Of a stretch of 64,000 nt of DNA, positions 54,456 through 64,000 are shown one piece after another. The notes below the pieces were generated by a model. The model saw only the letters and a program-made list of their open reading frames with translations, made no database searches and was not told where the DNA came from. Location: assembly GCA_947247005.1 (NCBI GenBank), contig OX365956.1:12234089-12298088 (forward strand), read 5' to 3'. The DNA is from Spisula solida (lineage: Eukaryota > Mollusca > Bivalvia > Venerida > Mactridae). The translations under genes and the position numbers were made by a program. Positions within the stretch are counted from its first letter, which is position 1. The number at the start of each line of letters is the position of its first letter.

Positions 54456-55475
54456 ACAAATAAAATTTTGAATCTTGCAAATCAATGAGATCAGACTATA
54501 TTAAGATAAGTTGAATTGAGGGAACGTGACTATAAAATAAGTTGCATTGAGAGAACGCGAGTAATTGTGAATGCTGTATTGTCAACAGGAACTTTGCTAT
54601 CATGCAAACTGAAGCATAACTCTCACCTTGTACATATTCCAACACATTGTAATAAAACAGACCTGAAAACTTGTAAAAACTACAACAACAGTCAGTTACA
54701 TTGTATATGGTATGTCAGTATGAAACAAACACTTCCTCAGTGCTGCGAGATCCACAAACCTCTTACAGAGTTTTCACTTTGTTTATTTCCATTGTGTGTT
54801 GTTGGAATATTGTTAAGTGGTATACAGTCAACTAAGCAAGTTATCCTGGGATAAACCCTTTACTTCATAGAGCCATCATCTATTATATATACACCATACC
54901 CATATTGCATACCCCTGACAACAACCCATACAAGTTATTAGAAAAAATTGGTAAACCAAATTGCATGAAAATCTGATAGAAGTGTTCAAATGCATGAGCA
55001 TGAATTATCATGATAATGTAATGTGCATCAAATTTGTCTCCATGAAGTAACTGGTTTTAACAACAAGAACTAACTTGCTTGTGTGTCAGCAAACAACAAC
55101 TTGTCCACATGTGGAAGACTGCAGTCATGTTAGGACATATTCAGCTATTGTTGTTTGTAATGTCTGACATGATTTATTTGAGTATTTGTGTGTTAATTTC
55201 AAATGTTTTTTTTATTGTTAAGATTTTGTGACATTCAAATAAAATTCACACTCTTTAACACTTTTGCAAGTGGGTGGGAATTAAGTAGCTATCATGTTTG
55301 CCTGAATTGTTGTTGATGCCAATCTATAGGACCATTTTATACACATTATTTTTATTCAACTGCTTAAAAGTGATAAAATGAATATGTTGGTGGTCAGTAT
55401 GCAAGAAATGGATAGAATGAACACAGGACAATGTCAGTTCATAGAAAACTGTTTATCTGACACAAGCAAGGCTAT
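54456..55475. other. No gene recognised
   Basis: AT-rich; the 112-codon plus-strand frame at 54516-54854 has no family likeness and no splice or coding signals, so it is not called. Confidence 0.45.
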
Positions 55476-55479
55476 CTTT

Positions 55480-56085
55480 ATCATTTGGAGATTTTTCAAC
55501 CATTTTAAGTTGTTTCCGGGTGAAAAGGTTCATTTATGGCTTAATTGTGCCTTGTTTTTTGCCAAAAAATAAAAATGCCTGTTCCTATAAATCAGTCCTT
55601 AATTTCTAATAACCAAACAGTGAACATATATCTCAATTTCCGTCACAGTATGTCGATAAATCTACTGAAAATATCTCATGTTTAGCAAAAAATACCATTT
55701 TTAGCCATTTTCAGCCATTTTTATGATGTAAAACCTTCCAAAAAACCATGATGGTACTCTTGCTACACTTTGGTGATTTGGTAACCTATACAAAACATAA
55801 CACTGGTTATGTAACAATACAAAAGTAAAGCACAACAGTCATCGCAATGTTTGGAAGGTTTTGTGTTCATTTATTAAATAGACATGAAAATGGCCAAAAA
55901 TGACAATATTTCCAGGGAAATTAGGATATGTATGCTCATTATTTGTACGGGAAGTGTTAGGTTATTTAAATTATAGGACAGATTTATACGAACATGCATT
56001 TTTATTTCTTGAAAGATCAGGGCTAAATTAAGCCATTTGTGAACCTTGTACATTGATTGTTAAATAAAAGGCGCTCAAATCTCCT
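55480..56085. mobile_element. Palindromic (foldback-type) element, about 600 bp
   Basis: The two halves are imperfect reverse complements: GGTTCATTTATGGCTTAATT (about 55527) pairs with AAATTAAGCCATTTGTGAAC (about 56031), AATAAAAATGCCTGTTC with GAACATGCATTTTTATT, and GCCATTTTCAGCCATTTTTA and AAAACCTTCCAAA with TTTGGAAGGTTTTGTG. Arms are about 250 bp. The 64-codon open frame at 55378-55572 overlaps the left arm and is not a gene. Confidence 0.75.
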
Positions 56086-57344
56086 TGTGTATTTATGTAC
56101 TCATAGATGATATGTATTATAAATCAAACATAATAACTTGATTTATATGTGATCAAACTTAACTTGATTGATGTACTCATAGAATACATGTGATCAAACA
56201 TTATAGCTTAATTCCCTCTAAATGCCTGCCATCACTGAAACTGCAGTTTATATTCAGTGTTCATTAATGTCAATGACTGCATGTTGTATGATCAGTACAG
56301 CAGAATCATATACATTCATATGGTATATTGCATGAGAAATGTTTTTGTATCATAAGTCATTGAATTTACAAGAATAAAACTACACCAAAGTACCATCATC
56401 TAGTTTATTCATATTCCTTGGAAAAACACAACAAATGTCTGTCTATAAATGTAAAGTATAATTATACATGGCAATACCAATATTCACCACTATAGATCAA
56501 AGAAATGTAATACATACATGACATCATGTATAGCCTACATACATAAATTACTAATCCACATTGTCATCCATTATATCATATATAAAATAGTTCTGTATTT
56601 TGTATAGCAGTTAACAGTAGTTATGTTTATTAATAGTGAAAGCTCACCCATATATGGGGTTTTCTAGTGGCAAAAGGTAAACAAAACCAACAGTTATGTA
56701 ATGGCAGTGCATAAAATATAATAATGATCTTATATTAAAAAATTATAGCCATATTGTTATGTTATATAAATACAAAGTTATCATGAATGGTAAAGCTGGT
56801 AATGTTTAACATGGCATCCATGAATGTCCGTGCTTATCTGTCATCCATTCAGCGTTGTTATTTTAACTAATCAAAACATTCTTACAGAAAAATAACGAAA
56901 AACAAACAAGCATTAATTAGCGCCAGGTCAAATGTTAAGTACTATAGCATAGAAGATTATGGTGCCAAACAATACACCTACAAATTGATATAACAATGTA
57001 TAAATTATTAACCTAACTGAGTTCCACACTTAACTTTTCTTTATGACCCATGTTAAGCTGCCAGTGGTTTCCCCATCTTTACTGTCCCAGGGGAAAAATT
57101 GACTAGTCAGGAAAGAAAAACCCATTTTCAATATGGCACCAAATAAACCTGTTTGATTCGGTTTCAACTAAACGATTAACTGGTTTCAAAATTTTGCATT
57201 TGCCACAGTCCTATTTTTCTTATGTGGTAATTAAGTGAGAGGGAAATGTATTGAGGCCAATGATGGGGTATCGGATGATCAAAGTGTGGTCAAATGTGAC
57301 TGCAAAATAGCAATTTATTCTGGTACAATGTTAGCATGATAAAC
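56086..57344. other. No gene recognised
   Basis: AT-rich, largely unique-looking sequence without coding or repeat structure that I can support. Confidence 0.45.
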
Positions 57345-57895
57345 TCAGGGGTCCTATTGAGGCAAAATGTTCAATACTGAAAATGAGTTGCAAGTCTGTT
57401 TTTGGGTGCCATCGAAGCACACATCCCTACAGCAAAACTCTGCTTCAAACAATCTTCTATACAGTAGTAGTTCAAATTCAGCTTATGAAACTTCAAATGA
57501 CCATAACTTTGTCAATTCTTTGAATTTTTTCCTCAAACAAGACTGCGTTCAATAAACGCTTATGCCCCCTGTGGAAGCCTTGTCCATAAATAAGTCTAAG
57601 TCCAAAATTAGGTCAAGGTGAAGGTCAAAATGGGGTCAGGTGATACAGGCGTGTAGAGAGTGTTCATATACAACATCCATGCAAGTATGGAAGCTTTGTA
57701 GCAAGCCATAATGATGCTAGAAGAAACGGTCAATTTGGGTTAACCAGGACGGACGGACGGACGGACAGGTGAATCACTATATGCCTCCCGATCTATCGAT
57801 ACGGGGGCATAAAAACTTTTAATTTTCTGCAGAAAAGTTTATTTGTTCCAGTGCAGGATTATTCCGGAATTGTGAGACCCCTGTAAACTATAGTA
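57345..57895 (+). mobile_element. Family K element split by a family H insertion
   Basis: The left part (AGGGGTCCTATTGAGGCAAA ... GACCATAACTTTGTCAATTC) and right part (GGATTATTCCGGAATTGTGA then GACCCCTG) match the two halves of the family K copy at 36175-36450. The segment 57535-57816 between them is family H. The order of events is therefore K first, then H. Confidence 0.65.
57535..57816 (+). mobile_element. Family H element, copy 3 (nested)
   Basis: AACAAGACTGCGTTCAATAA to ACGGGGGCATAAAAA, near-identical to copies 1 and 2, with a shorter ACGGACGG stretch. Nested in a family K element. Confidence 0.88.
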
Positions 57896-60211
57896 ATTAA
57901 TTTATGATAGTTAAACCATCATTAACCAGTATGTAACCATCATTAACCAGTATGTATAGCAAATACTTTCACATACAGTTATATATCATCAAACAGGTAC
58001 AGTGAGTGGAACATCATTACATGTGTTTCAACATTCTTGATAAAATAAGCCAATTTATGTGCTGATGATTACTGTGTCACCAGATGATGGCAAACTAGCA
58101 AGCTGGCATTTATTGAACCCTCTACTCCATATATCCTAAACTAATCTCATAATGCAGTGATCAGTCAGAATGCATACACATCTCCATCATATGCACCCAT
58201 GGTCCAAATAACAAGAATGATCTCCCTTAGTGAAGTGTCTTGTTAAATATATTTCTTTACATTGCAACTTGTACTAGCAACCAAGCATATTAAGTAACCT
58301 TTGTCTTAATCCACCTGCTTCAACTCCTGCGGATCATGTGTGTTCTATGTTTCTTTGATATTGAGCAACTTTTGTCTAAATGAACTAGTAAATTACTCAG
58401 AAAAAATTGTATATTACTCATGGTCTGTTACAAATAAGTGACAGGTTGTTAATTTCTTCACAGTGTATAAACGAGTCAACTTCCGGTTATCGCAATAATG
58501 AGTACACGTTGAATTGTATAGGTTTGCAATAATGAGTACAGTGAAGGAAAATCACCGGATGTTTCAATCACAATAATGAGTACACGTTGAATTGTATAGT
58601 ATCACAATAATGTGTACAGTGATTTCACGCACTTCAGATTTGTCTTTTGTGAATTGAACCCTCAATTACCAGCATGGTAATCACCTTTGTGTCCGCAGGA
58701 CATATGTCATACAAACAATTTAATCCATTTAGATACATAATTACAGATTAATTGGTATGTATTTTGCTGTAATCAACTCCTTGTCACCGTTGGAATGGGC
58801 TAAAACCTGGTCTATTCCATCTTTTTCCTCGAGTACAAGCAATACTGACCTACATTTGTTTCAATTTGTAATAATGTGTGTAAATTAATTATAATAACTA
58901 ATGATTTAAAATATTGAAGAAGATAATGAGCATAGTATACACTTCATAAAACTCATTTCTACATAATTGATTTATCAATGAAAGTTGAATAGTATTCGGA
59001 CAGCCTTTAGTTAGGATCTTTATCAATCACGCTCAATATCTCGAAACATTTGTGATAAACGACCACTTCGTTAAGCGACCGGTTTCATGACTTCCCTAAG
59101 GTGGTCGCTTGATACAAGTTGCACTGTAATTGGATTGTCTAATTATTGATTCATTGATGGTCATTATTGTAAAAGTGGTGATGGTAATGAAATAGATGTA
59201 TTCATGGAGTAAAGAATTAACTCTACATATACTGTATAAATATAAGTAAAGGTTGATGGCCAAAGGAGAAAGCTAATATTGTTATTATACTATTATAAGA
59301 ACTGAGCACATGTGAACAATTATAGGCAACCTCAATCAAATTAATACGAAACTTTTGACAAAAACAATGGGGGGAGGTTAAAACATTCTCTTATATAACA
59401 CCCGAAGACAAGCAATCATATGGCACTATCGATAACATGAACTATATAATATATGGTTGATGACTCAGTATTATATTAAGTAAAAGCTCTGGTATATAGA
59501 GTTCTAATACTAGGCATTTCTTTGATTTGGCACGGTGACCTAATTAGTTATTGATCCAAAAACTCCTAATAGCCACACAACATGCATCCATACCAAAATA
59601 CTGTAGCACCTGAATTTATTATTCATAATTGTTGAAATTCAGAAATCAAAATGAATATAATTGGTCACATTATCGGATTATTCATTATCCTATAAAAAAA
59701 TATTATAGACCAGTGTTGAGTTTGCGAATAAACTTGTTAACAATCAAGTTGTGGTGAATATTATAATCAAGCACTCATAGTTTGATGTTAGTCCCATAAC
59801 CAACATATCAGCAGTTTTATAGTTTGTTTGTGAATCACAATTTCATGTCATAAAATTCTAGCATATTCTACTGCCTGTTCCAATACTCTACAAGACTAAC
59901 ATAAATATTGATAGCAAAAACAAGCAAGAGACTGTGCAGATGTTGGCATTAGACTGGGGAGATTCTCGCATACAGAAAGATGAGCCTTTAAGCTCCATAC
60001 CAAATCCCTTATGGCCATGTACAAGATGCAGACGATAATAGAACAGGAACTATAGAGGGTAAGAAGATTTGAGCAATCTGTGAGTGACAGATAATACCAG
60101 TAGCACTATACATATACCATACCATATTTGGAAGATTCTTTCATACACTAACCCAATAAAGAATCAATCAGAGGACAGGCATTGTAAGTTGAAGATTTTT
60201 GTTTCACTCAC
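57896..60211. other. No gene recognised; short repeats
   Basis: Four short copies of CAATAATGAGTACACGTTGA occur at 58493-58615. A fragment ending CGCTTGATACAAGTTGCACT at about 59107-59128 resembles the end of the 38970-39147 MITE. No coding sequence could be supported. Confidence 0.45.
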
Positions 60212-60267
60212 TTTCAACAAGATCCAGAGGAATTCTGTCCCAGGAGCTTAGAATGAAGATTGATATT
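60212..60267 (-). CDS. Weak candidate exon (unknown protein)
   Basis: Bounded by CTCTCTGTAG and gtgagt. In the frame that follows the candidate exon at 61039-61307 it reads ISIFILSSWDRIPLDLVE. Phases fit on the left side and would also fit FARP visible exon 1 on the right, but no family is recognised. Confidence 0.2.
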
Positions 60268-60282
60268 CTACAGAGAGTGACA

Positions 60283-60706
60283 GTGTAGCAATACCACGTG
60301 GTTTTTTACTACAGTTCCAAGTAGAAATTTGTAAACATTGGAACACAAATGTAGCCATAAATATTTTATTTCTTCATCGATTTCTATGAAATCTACGCCA
60401 CGCTAAGGAGAACATTATTTGCTTTCCATGAAATATAAAATCTTTTTCAGCAGATGTGCCGTTTAGTCCATTACCCTGTGAAACCGTGGAACGTGTAGGT
60501 TTCACAGGGTATTGGAAAAATCGGTAAAGCTGCTGAAAAAGATCTTATATTGCATGGAAAGCAAATAATTTTCCCCTTAGCGTGGCGTATATTTCATAGA
60601 AATCGATTAAGAAATAAAATACGTATGGCTATTTTATTTTCCAATGTTTACAAATTTCTTCTTGTAACTGTAGCCAAAAGTCACTTGGTATTGCTACACT
60701 GGTGAG
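60283..60706. mobile_element. Long near-perfect palindromic element (about 190-bp arms)
   Basis: The left end CAGTGTAGCAATACCACGTG pairs with the right end CACTTGGTATTGCTACACTG. Pairing continues inward through GTTTACAAATTTCTT / AGAAATTTGTAAAC, AATAAAATAC, CGATTTCTATGAAAT / ATTTCATAGAAATCG, TACGCCACGCTAAGG / CCTTAGCGTGGCGTA and CTTTCCATGAAATATAA to GAAACC / GGTTTC. GTGA flanks both ends (possible 4-bp target duplication). A half copy lies at 9150-9465. No coding content. Confidence 0.88.
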
Positions 60707-61038
60707 AGAGCCCTGCTCATAAATATCTGTGTTTATTGAGCAAGCCATGCCATACCAACTTCTTTTATAACTGCAAGCTTTCAAAAGTGACAACCATTTT
60801 CAAATATCACACAAAGTGCTTGTGACAAATACAGTTTAAAAGTCCATCACAACTGTCTAAACAGCAATATATGCCAATATACTAGATTACACCAATTGGA
60901 AACAGAACATTCTCACAGTTTTCCCCAGAGAAATTATTTATAAATACCAGCTTGATAATATATAATCTAAATTATCAGCCCACCATGGTATAAAATACTT
61001 CAACATTTGTTCATTCATATGAAGTTGGGAAGACTTAC

Positions 61039-61307
61039 GGATACTTGCTGCAAATGCTGAACGACATAAAAAATGATGGTAGCTTAAACCCTGTTCTAAT
61101 GAGCGCATGGCAATTCTCAATACTCATTGATTCTAAAAATAGCTGAAGGTGGTCATATGCGGAACCATTGGAACAACTTGGAAGAGGACTCCAGTGAAGT
61201 TTGATTAAATTGATAAAATCGGCCTCTATTTTACATGCAGTCAGCAGTCTTGATATAAACAAAAATTTGTGACCTGTAAGTTCGTGCACATAAACTGATG
61301 ACATCAT
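61039..61307 (-). CDS. Weak candidate first coding exon (unknown protein)
   Basis: An open frame from ATG ATG at 61307 ends at TATCC|gtaagt. It reads MMSSVYVHELTGHKFLFISR, then LLTACKIEADFINLIKLHWS and further to SFSICSKYP. An in-frame TAA lies just upstream. A CpG-bearing stretch with CGCGCCCGGAAGCGGTG (ETS-like) lies about 150 bp upstream and could be a promoter. Open frames of this length also occur by chance in the window, so confidence is low. No domain recognised. Confidence 0.3.
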
Positions 61308-61439
61308 TAGGATCAAACGGGAAGGATTTCGCCATTAAAAAGTTTTGTAAAATAAAGTTTGATCATTTGTCTGTAAGTTAGCACCATTTGCCAATCATAG
61401 ATATACCGTGTATCTAATGCAATTTTTGAGGAAAACAAA

Positions 61440-61510
61440 TGTCACCCTATTTCGCGCCCGGAAGCGGTGAATATGTAAACAGTAAAATCGGTGCTCGGAC
61501 AAAACTCACC
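61440..61510 (-). promoter_or_regulatory. Possible promoter (CpG with ETS-like site)
   Basis: TTTCGCGCCCGGAAGCGG in an otherwise CpG-poor stretch. CCGGAAG is the ETS-family core common in TATA-less promoters. It is upstream of the candidate exon at 61039-61307. Direction and function are inferred. Confidence 0.3.
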
Positions 61511-61689
61511 ATGAACGTATTGAACCCTGTTTTTGTCTCATTTTTTGCATTATTCGGCTGAATAAATGTCTTTTTAATGACTTAAAAAGAATTTGGACAC
61601 AGAAATGAGATTTTTAGCGAAGAAATGAACGTTTTACTAAAATGCACGAACTTGTAGGAATGCACAAAGTTATAGGAATAGAGGCTACA

Positions 61690-61812
61690 TCAATTGGTTT
61701 AAGACAAGAAGTCACTTAATGGAATTGTTGACGGAAGACGACAAGGCCTGACAACCACCTATCCCAATAGCTAACCATGCAGAGACCACTTTGTGCTTAG
61801 GTGAGCTAAAAA
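61690..61812. repeat. AGCTCACC-family right-end fragment
   Basis: GGAATTGTTGACGGAAGACG, CACTTTGTGCTTAGGTGAGC then TAAAAAA. The element body to the left is not recognised. Confidence 0.5.
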
Positions 61813-62124
61813 AGATAAACCTACCAGTATAAATTGATTGCCATAAAATCACAAAGACTTTTAAAACTAGTGAAAAATTGAACAGAAATCTTATAAGCTC
61901 ATATACCTTCACATTGTGATGGTGATTTGCAGACAGAATAAATAGAGACAGGCAATGTTGCTACAGACACTGCAATTGATATAAATATCATATTCTCTGT
62001 CAAAACCATAACCAGGTTTTGATAGGTCATTACATCACCATACAATAGCAGTGACATTAACACAGAAATGAACATGGATTTATGACAGATTCAGGAATTC
62101 TATAAAGCATATGTATCAATAGGG

Positions 62125-62365
62125 TAGTCAGGGGCGTCAACAGGGCCGAATTAAAAATCAGGAAAATCATATGCAGCCGACCACTTTTGCCAAACCAGAG
62201 GCCTCCAATGGCATTGTTTCCATAATTAACTCAGATTAAATTAACCATAACTTTGCTATTTCTTGAGATATTTTCATCTAATAACTTCTATTTTGGTCAG
62301 AAGCCATTGCTCTAACAGGCATGATAAATCAGGAATTCCGGATAAATCAGGAAAATTGACAGCCT
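62125..62365 (+). mobile_element. Dispersed element family K, copy 2
   Basis: AGGGGCGTCAACAGGGCCGA, CATAACTTTGCTATTTCTTG, AATTCCGGATAAATCAGG and AAAATTGACAGCC match the copy at 36175-36450 in order and orientation. Confidence 0.75.
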
Positions 62366-62489
62366 TGGGTAGTACAAGCAAGAACACATATTGCTAACTG
62401 TGGTTCAGAGACGTACCAATACCACAAGCCAATATCCTGAAGCCTTGTCAACTACCAGCTGGGTTTAGAACTTGTACCATTAATTGTGT

Positions 62490-62605
62490 TTGTCATTGTG
62501 GCTGTGCTTGTGGTCTGTGAGTTTTTTGTTTGTGTATCTATTTGTGCCTTTCATGCTCAGCTGTTTCTGTTGAGTGCACAGCCGTCCCTGCCCTGTCTGA
62601 TTTGT
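62490..62605 (+). repeat. Copy of dispersed repeat family D
   Basis: TGTCATTGTGGCTGTGCTTG, TTGTTTGTGTATCTATTTGT, CAGCTGTTTCTGTTGAGTGC and CCCTGCCCTGTCTGATTTG, closest to the copy at 14845-14950. Confidence 0.6.
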
Positions 62606-63395
62606 TATTATAGGTAACAAACCACCAAATGCCTACTCGGACCAAAATCAGATACACTTAAGTAGTCCTGTAAAAAACTTTGGTTTGACTGTAAATGATG
62701 GTATGTCTTGACAAATCTTCATGAGAATCATATTGGGTTGAAATGCTTTGTATATAATTATACACATGTATGTGATATGTATGTGAAGCTGTTTTATGTA
62801 GAAATGTATATGTATCAAACAATAAATGTGTGAGTCAGAACAAAGCAAAAATTAATAATACAGCAATACCATATAAGTAAAAGAACAAACCCATAAAAAT
62901 TTAGTTTTGATAGTTTAGTTGTAGAGAAATAAGTACGGTATGAGGTGTTATAAGAGAGAGAGAGAGCACCTGTGAGCACCATATAATGCAACCAATTCAT
63001 TATCAACACTCGTGTTGTCACAGCAACCATGTATGATTACTCACAACAAAACATTGAACACTCTGATACAGCAGTCAAAGTAAAACAGTTAATATAATAT
63101 TACGGGAGATAGATCCAGGTTTGCCTTAATATGTTGATAGTCCAGTTATAAGAAGCATTTTAAGTTTAATTCAGACTTAATAAACAATACCTCAGAGAGC
63201 ATTTATGATGTTATATAACCCTAAACTATTTTATTGTCTACAGTTGATCTAGATCAGACAGAGTACTATGAAGAAAACACACAAACAGACCTCTGAGTTA
63301 TTATTGAGAAATCAATAGAAATACGAAGAGAGTTGGATCAGATCAGCAGCTAACACAGCCGTAATGTCAGCACTCGGATATTCAAGTATACTCAC
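62606..63395. other. No gene recognised
   Basis: AT-rich with a short GA run at about 62955. Minus-strand frames here are short and without motifs. Confidence 0.4.
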
Positions 63396-63604
63396 AATTC
63401 ATCAGCCATGATCAAGTATGAATACTTGTCACCCTCCAAATCACTGGATCGTGATCTAAGTGAAATTATGAACTCATCGGTAACTGCAGAGGGATCCACA
63501 ATTCTTAGATTCTTAGTATTCAATTTCCAGAATGGAACATAGAATGTAATGGTATTATGAAGAAGGAAATCATCACCAGCATATATATAACACAACTTGG
63601 AATC
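63396..63604 (-). CDS. Weak candidate exon (unknown protein)
   Basis: Bounded by TATTTAGATTAG and GAATT|gtgagt, 69 codons plus two bases. It reads DSKLCYIYAGDDFLLHNTIT, FYVPFWKLNTKNLRIVDPSA, VTDEFIISLRSRSSDLEGDK, YSYLIMADE. Amino-acid composition looks protein-like (alternating strands, charged turns), but no family was recognised and the phase (2) does not fit FARP visible exon 1 directly. It could belong to a gene extending beyond the right edge. Confidence 0.3.
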
Positions 63605-64000
63605 CTAATCTAAATAGGAACAAGCAAAGCATTGCAGGGATATTGCCGATTTATGATAATCAATGTTTGGCTATATTTGGATACAATTCATCACCTTTGG
63701 TTAAAGCAAGCAGACCAGAAGCAGCACACTAAGACAATCAGATCAACATTATGCCATCAATGATTTTATTTAGAATGAAAAGCGTTTGCATTTTATATTA
63801 TGGTAAGCGGCCAATAAATGTCAAAATATGTTTTAAGCAATAAGTCAAAATTTCACTTGCAGCCCTCTTGTTTTGTCTTACAAACTGAAGAACTTTCTGA
63901 AAATAAGAATAAAAATAATTGAACAAGAAAATGCCAACCAGATGAGTTCAGAAATCAATGTAAAGACAAGAGACTGTTCATATTTCCATAAAAAAACATG
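63605..64000. other. No gene recognised at the right edge
   Basis: AT-rich sequence without recognised features. Confidence 0.4.

Noticed and set aside
54516..54854. 112-codon plus-strand frame
   Set aside because: No family likeness, splice support or codon pattern; within the length range of chance frames here.

Overview
The window is AT-rich, intron-bearing eukaryotic DNA. I read it as a bivalve mollusc genome. The repeats argue for this: many short elements built around phrases such as TGTGACCTAGTTTTTGACC and the ends AGCTCACCTGTC / GACAGGTGAGCT, a style I associate with bivalves (recalled, not searched). They sit with decayed non-LTR and Ty3/gypsy fragments and about fifteen minisatellites. 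Species cannot be told from sequence alone.

Left part (1-6 kb): two convergent genes. A FAM124-family protein has its main and last coding exon at 765-1999 (+), with an upstream exon outside the window or not recognised. A GMC-family FAD oxidoreductase (592 aa, single coding exon, minus strand) lies at 4121-5899. A TIR element and a 37-bp minisatellite lie between their 3' ends.

Middle left (6-30.7 kb): no intact gene recognised. It holds transposon remains (RTE-like reverse transcriptase at 15.2-15.9 kb, a second non-LTR 3' end at 13.3-13.6 kb, a gypsy RT/RNase H piece at 17.85-18.04 kb, a minus-strand Jockey-like RNase H domain at 18.4-19.3 kb), hairpin or MITE-like elements, a 145-bp tandem repeat inside an inverted-repeat-bounded element at 21.6-22.6 kb, and several minisatellites.

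Right part (30.7-50.9 kb): a multi-exon minus-strand gene that I recognise as the FARP1/FARP2 orthologue (FERM, RhoGEF and pleckstrin domain protein). Seventeen consecutive coding exons were read by splice sites, phase and family similarity. They join into 2018 nt of open frame covering the linker, DH (RhoGEF) domain, PH1 and PH2, ending in a stop. FERM-domain exons were not found in the window.

The most unusual feature is in this gene. A 37-bp minisatellite of about 34 copies (43961-45235) is made of the last 23 nt of a DH-domain exon plus the first 14 nt of its intron, so the 5' splice site itself has been tandemly amplified. Only the exon-proximal copy gives an open frame.

50.9-64 kb: mostly minisatellites, palindromic elements and dispersed repeats, with a few weak candidate exons on the minus strand (53578-53587, 60212-60267, 61039-61307, 63396-63604).
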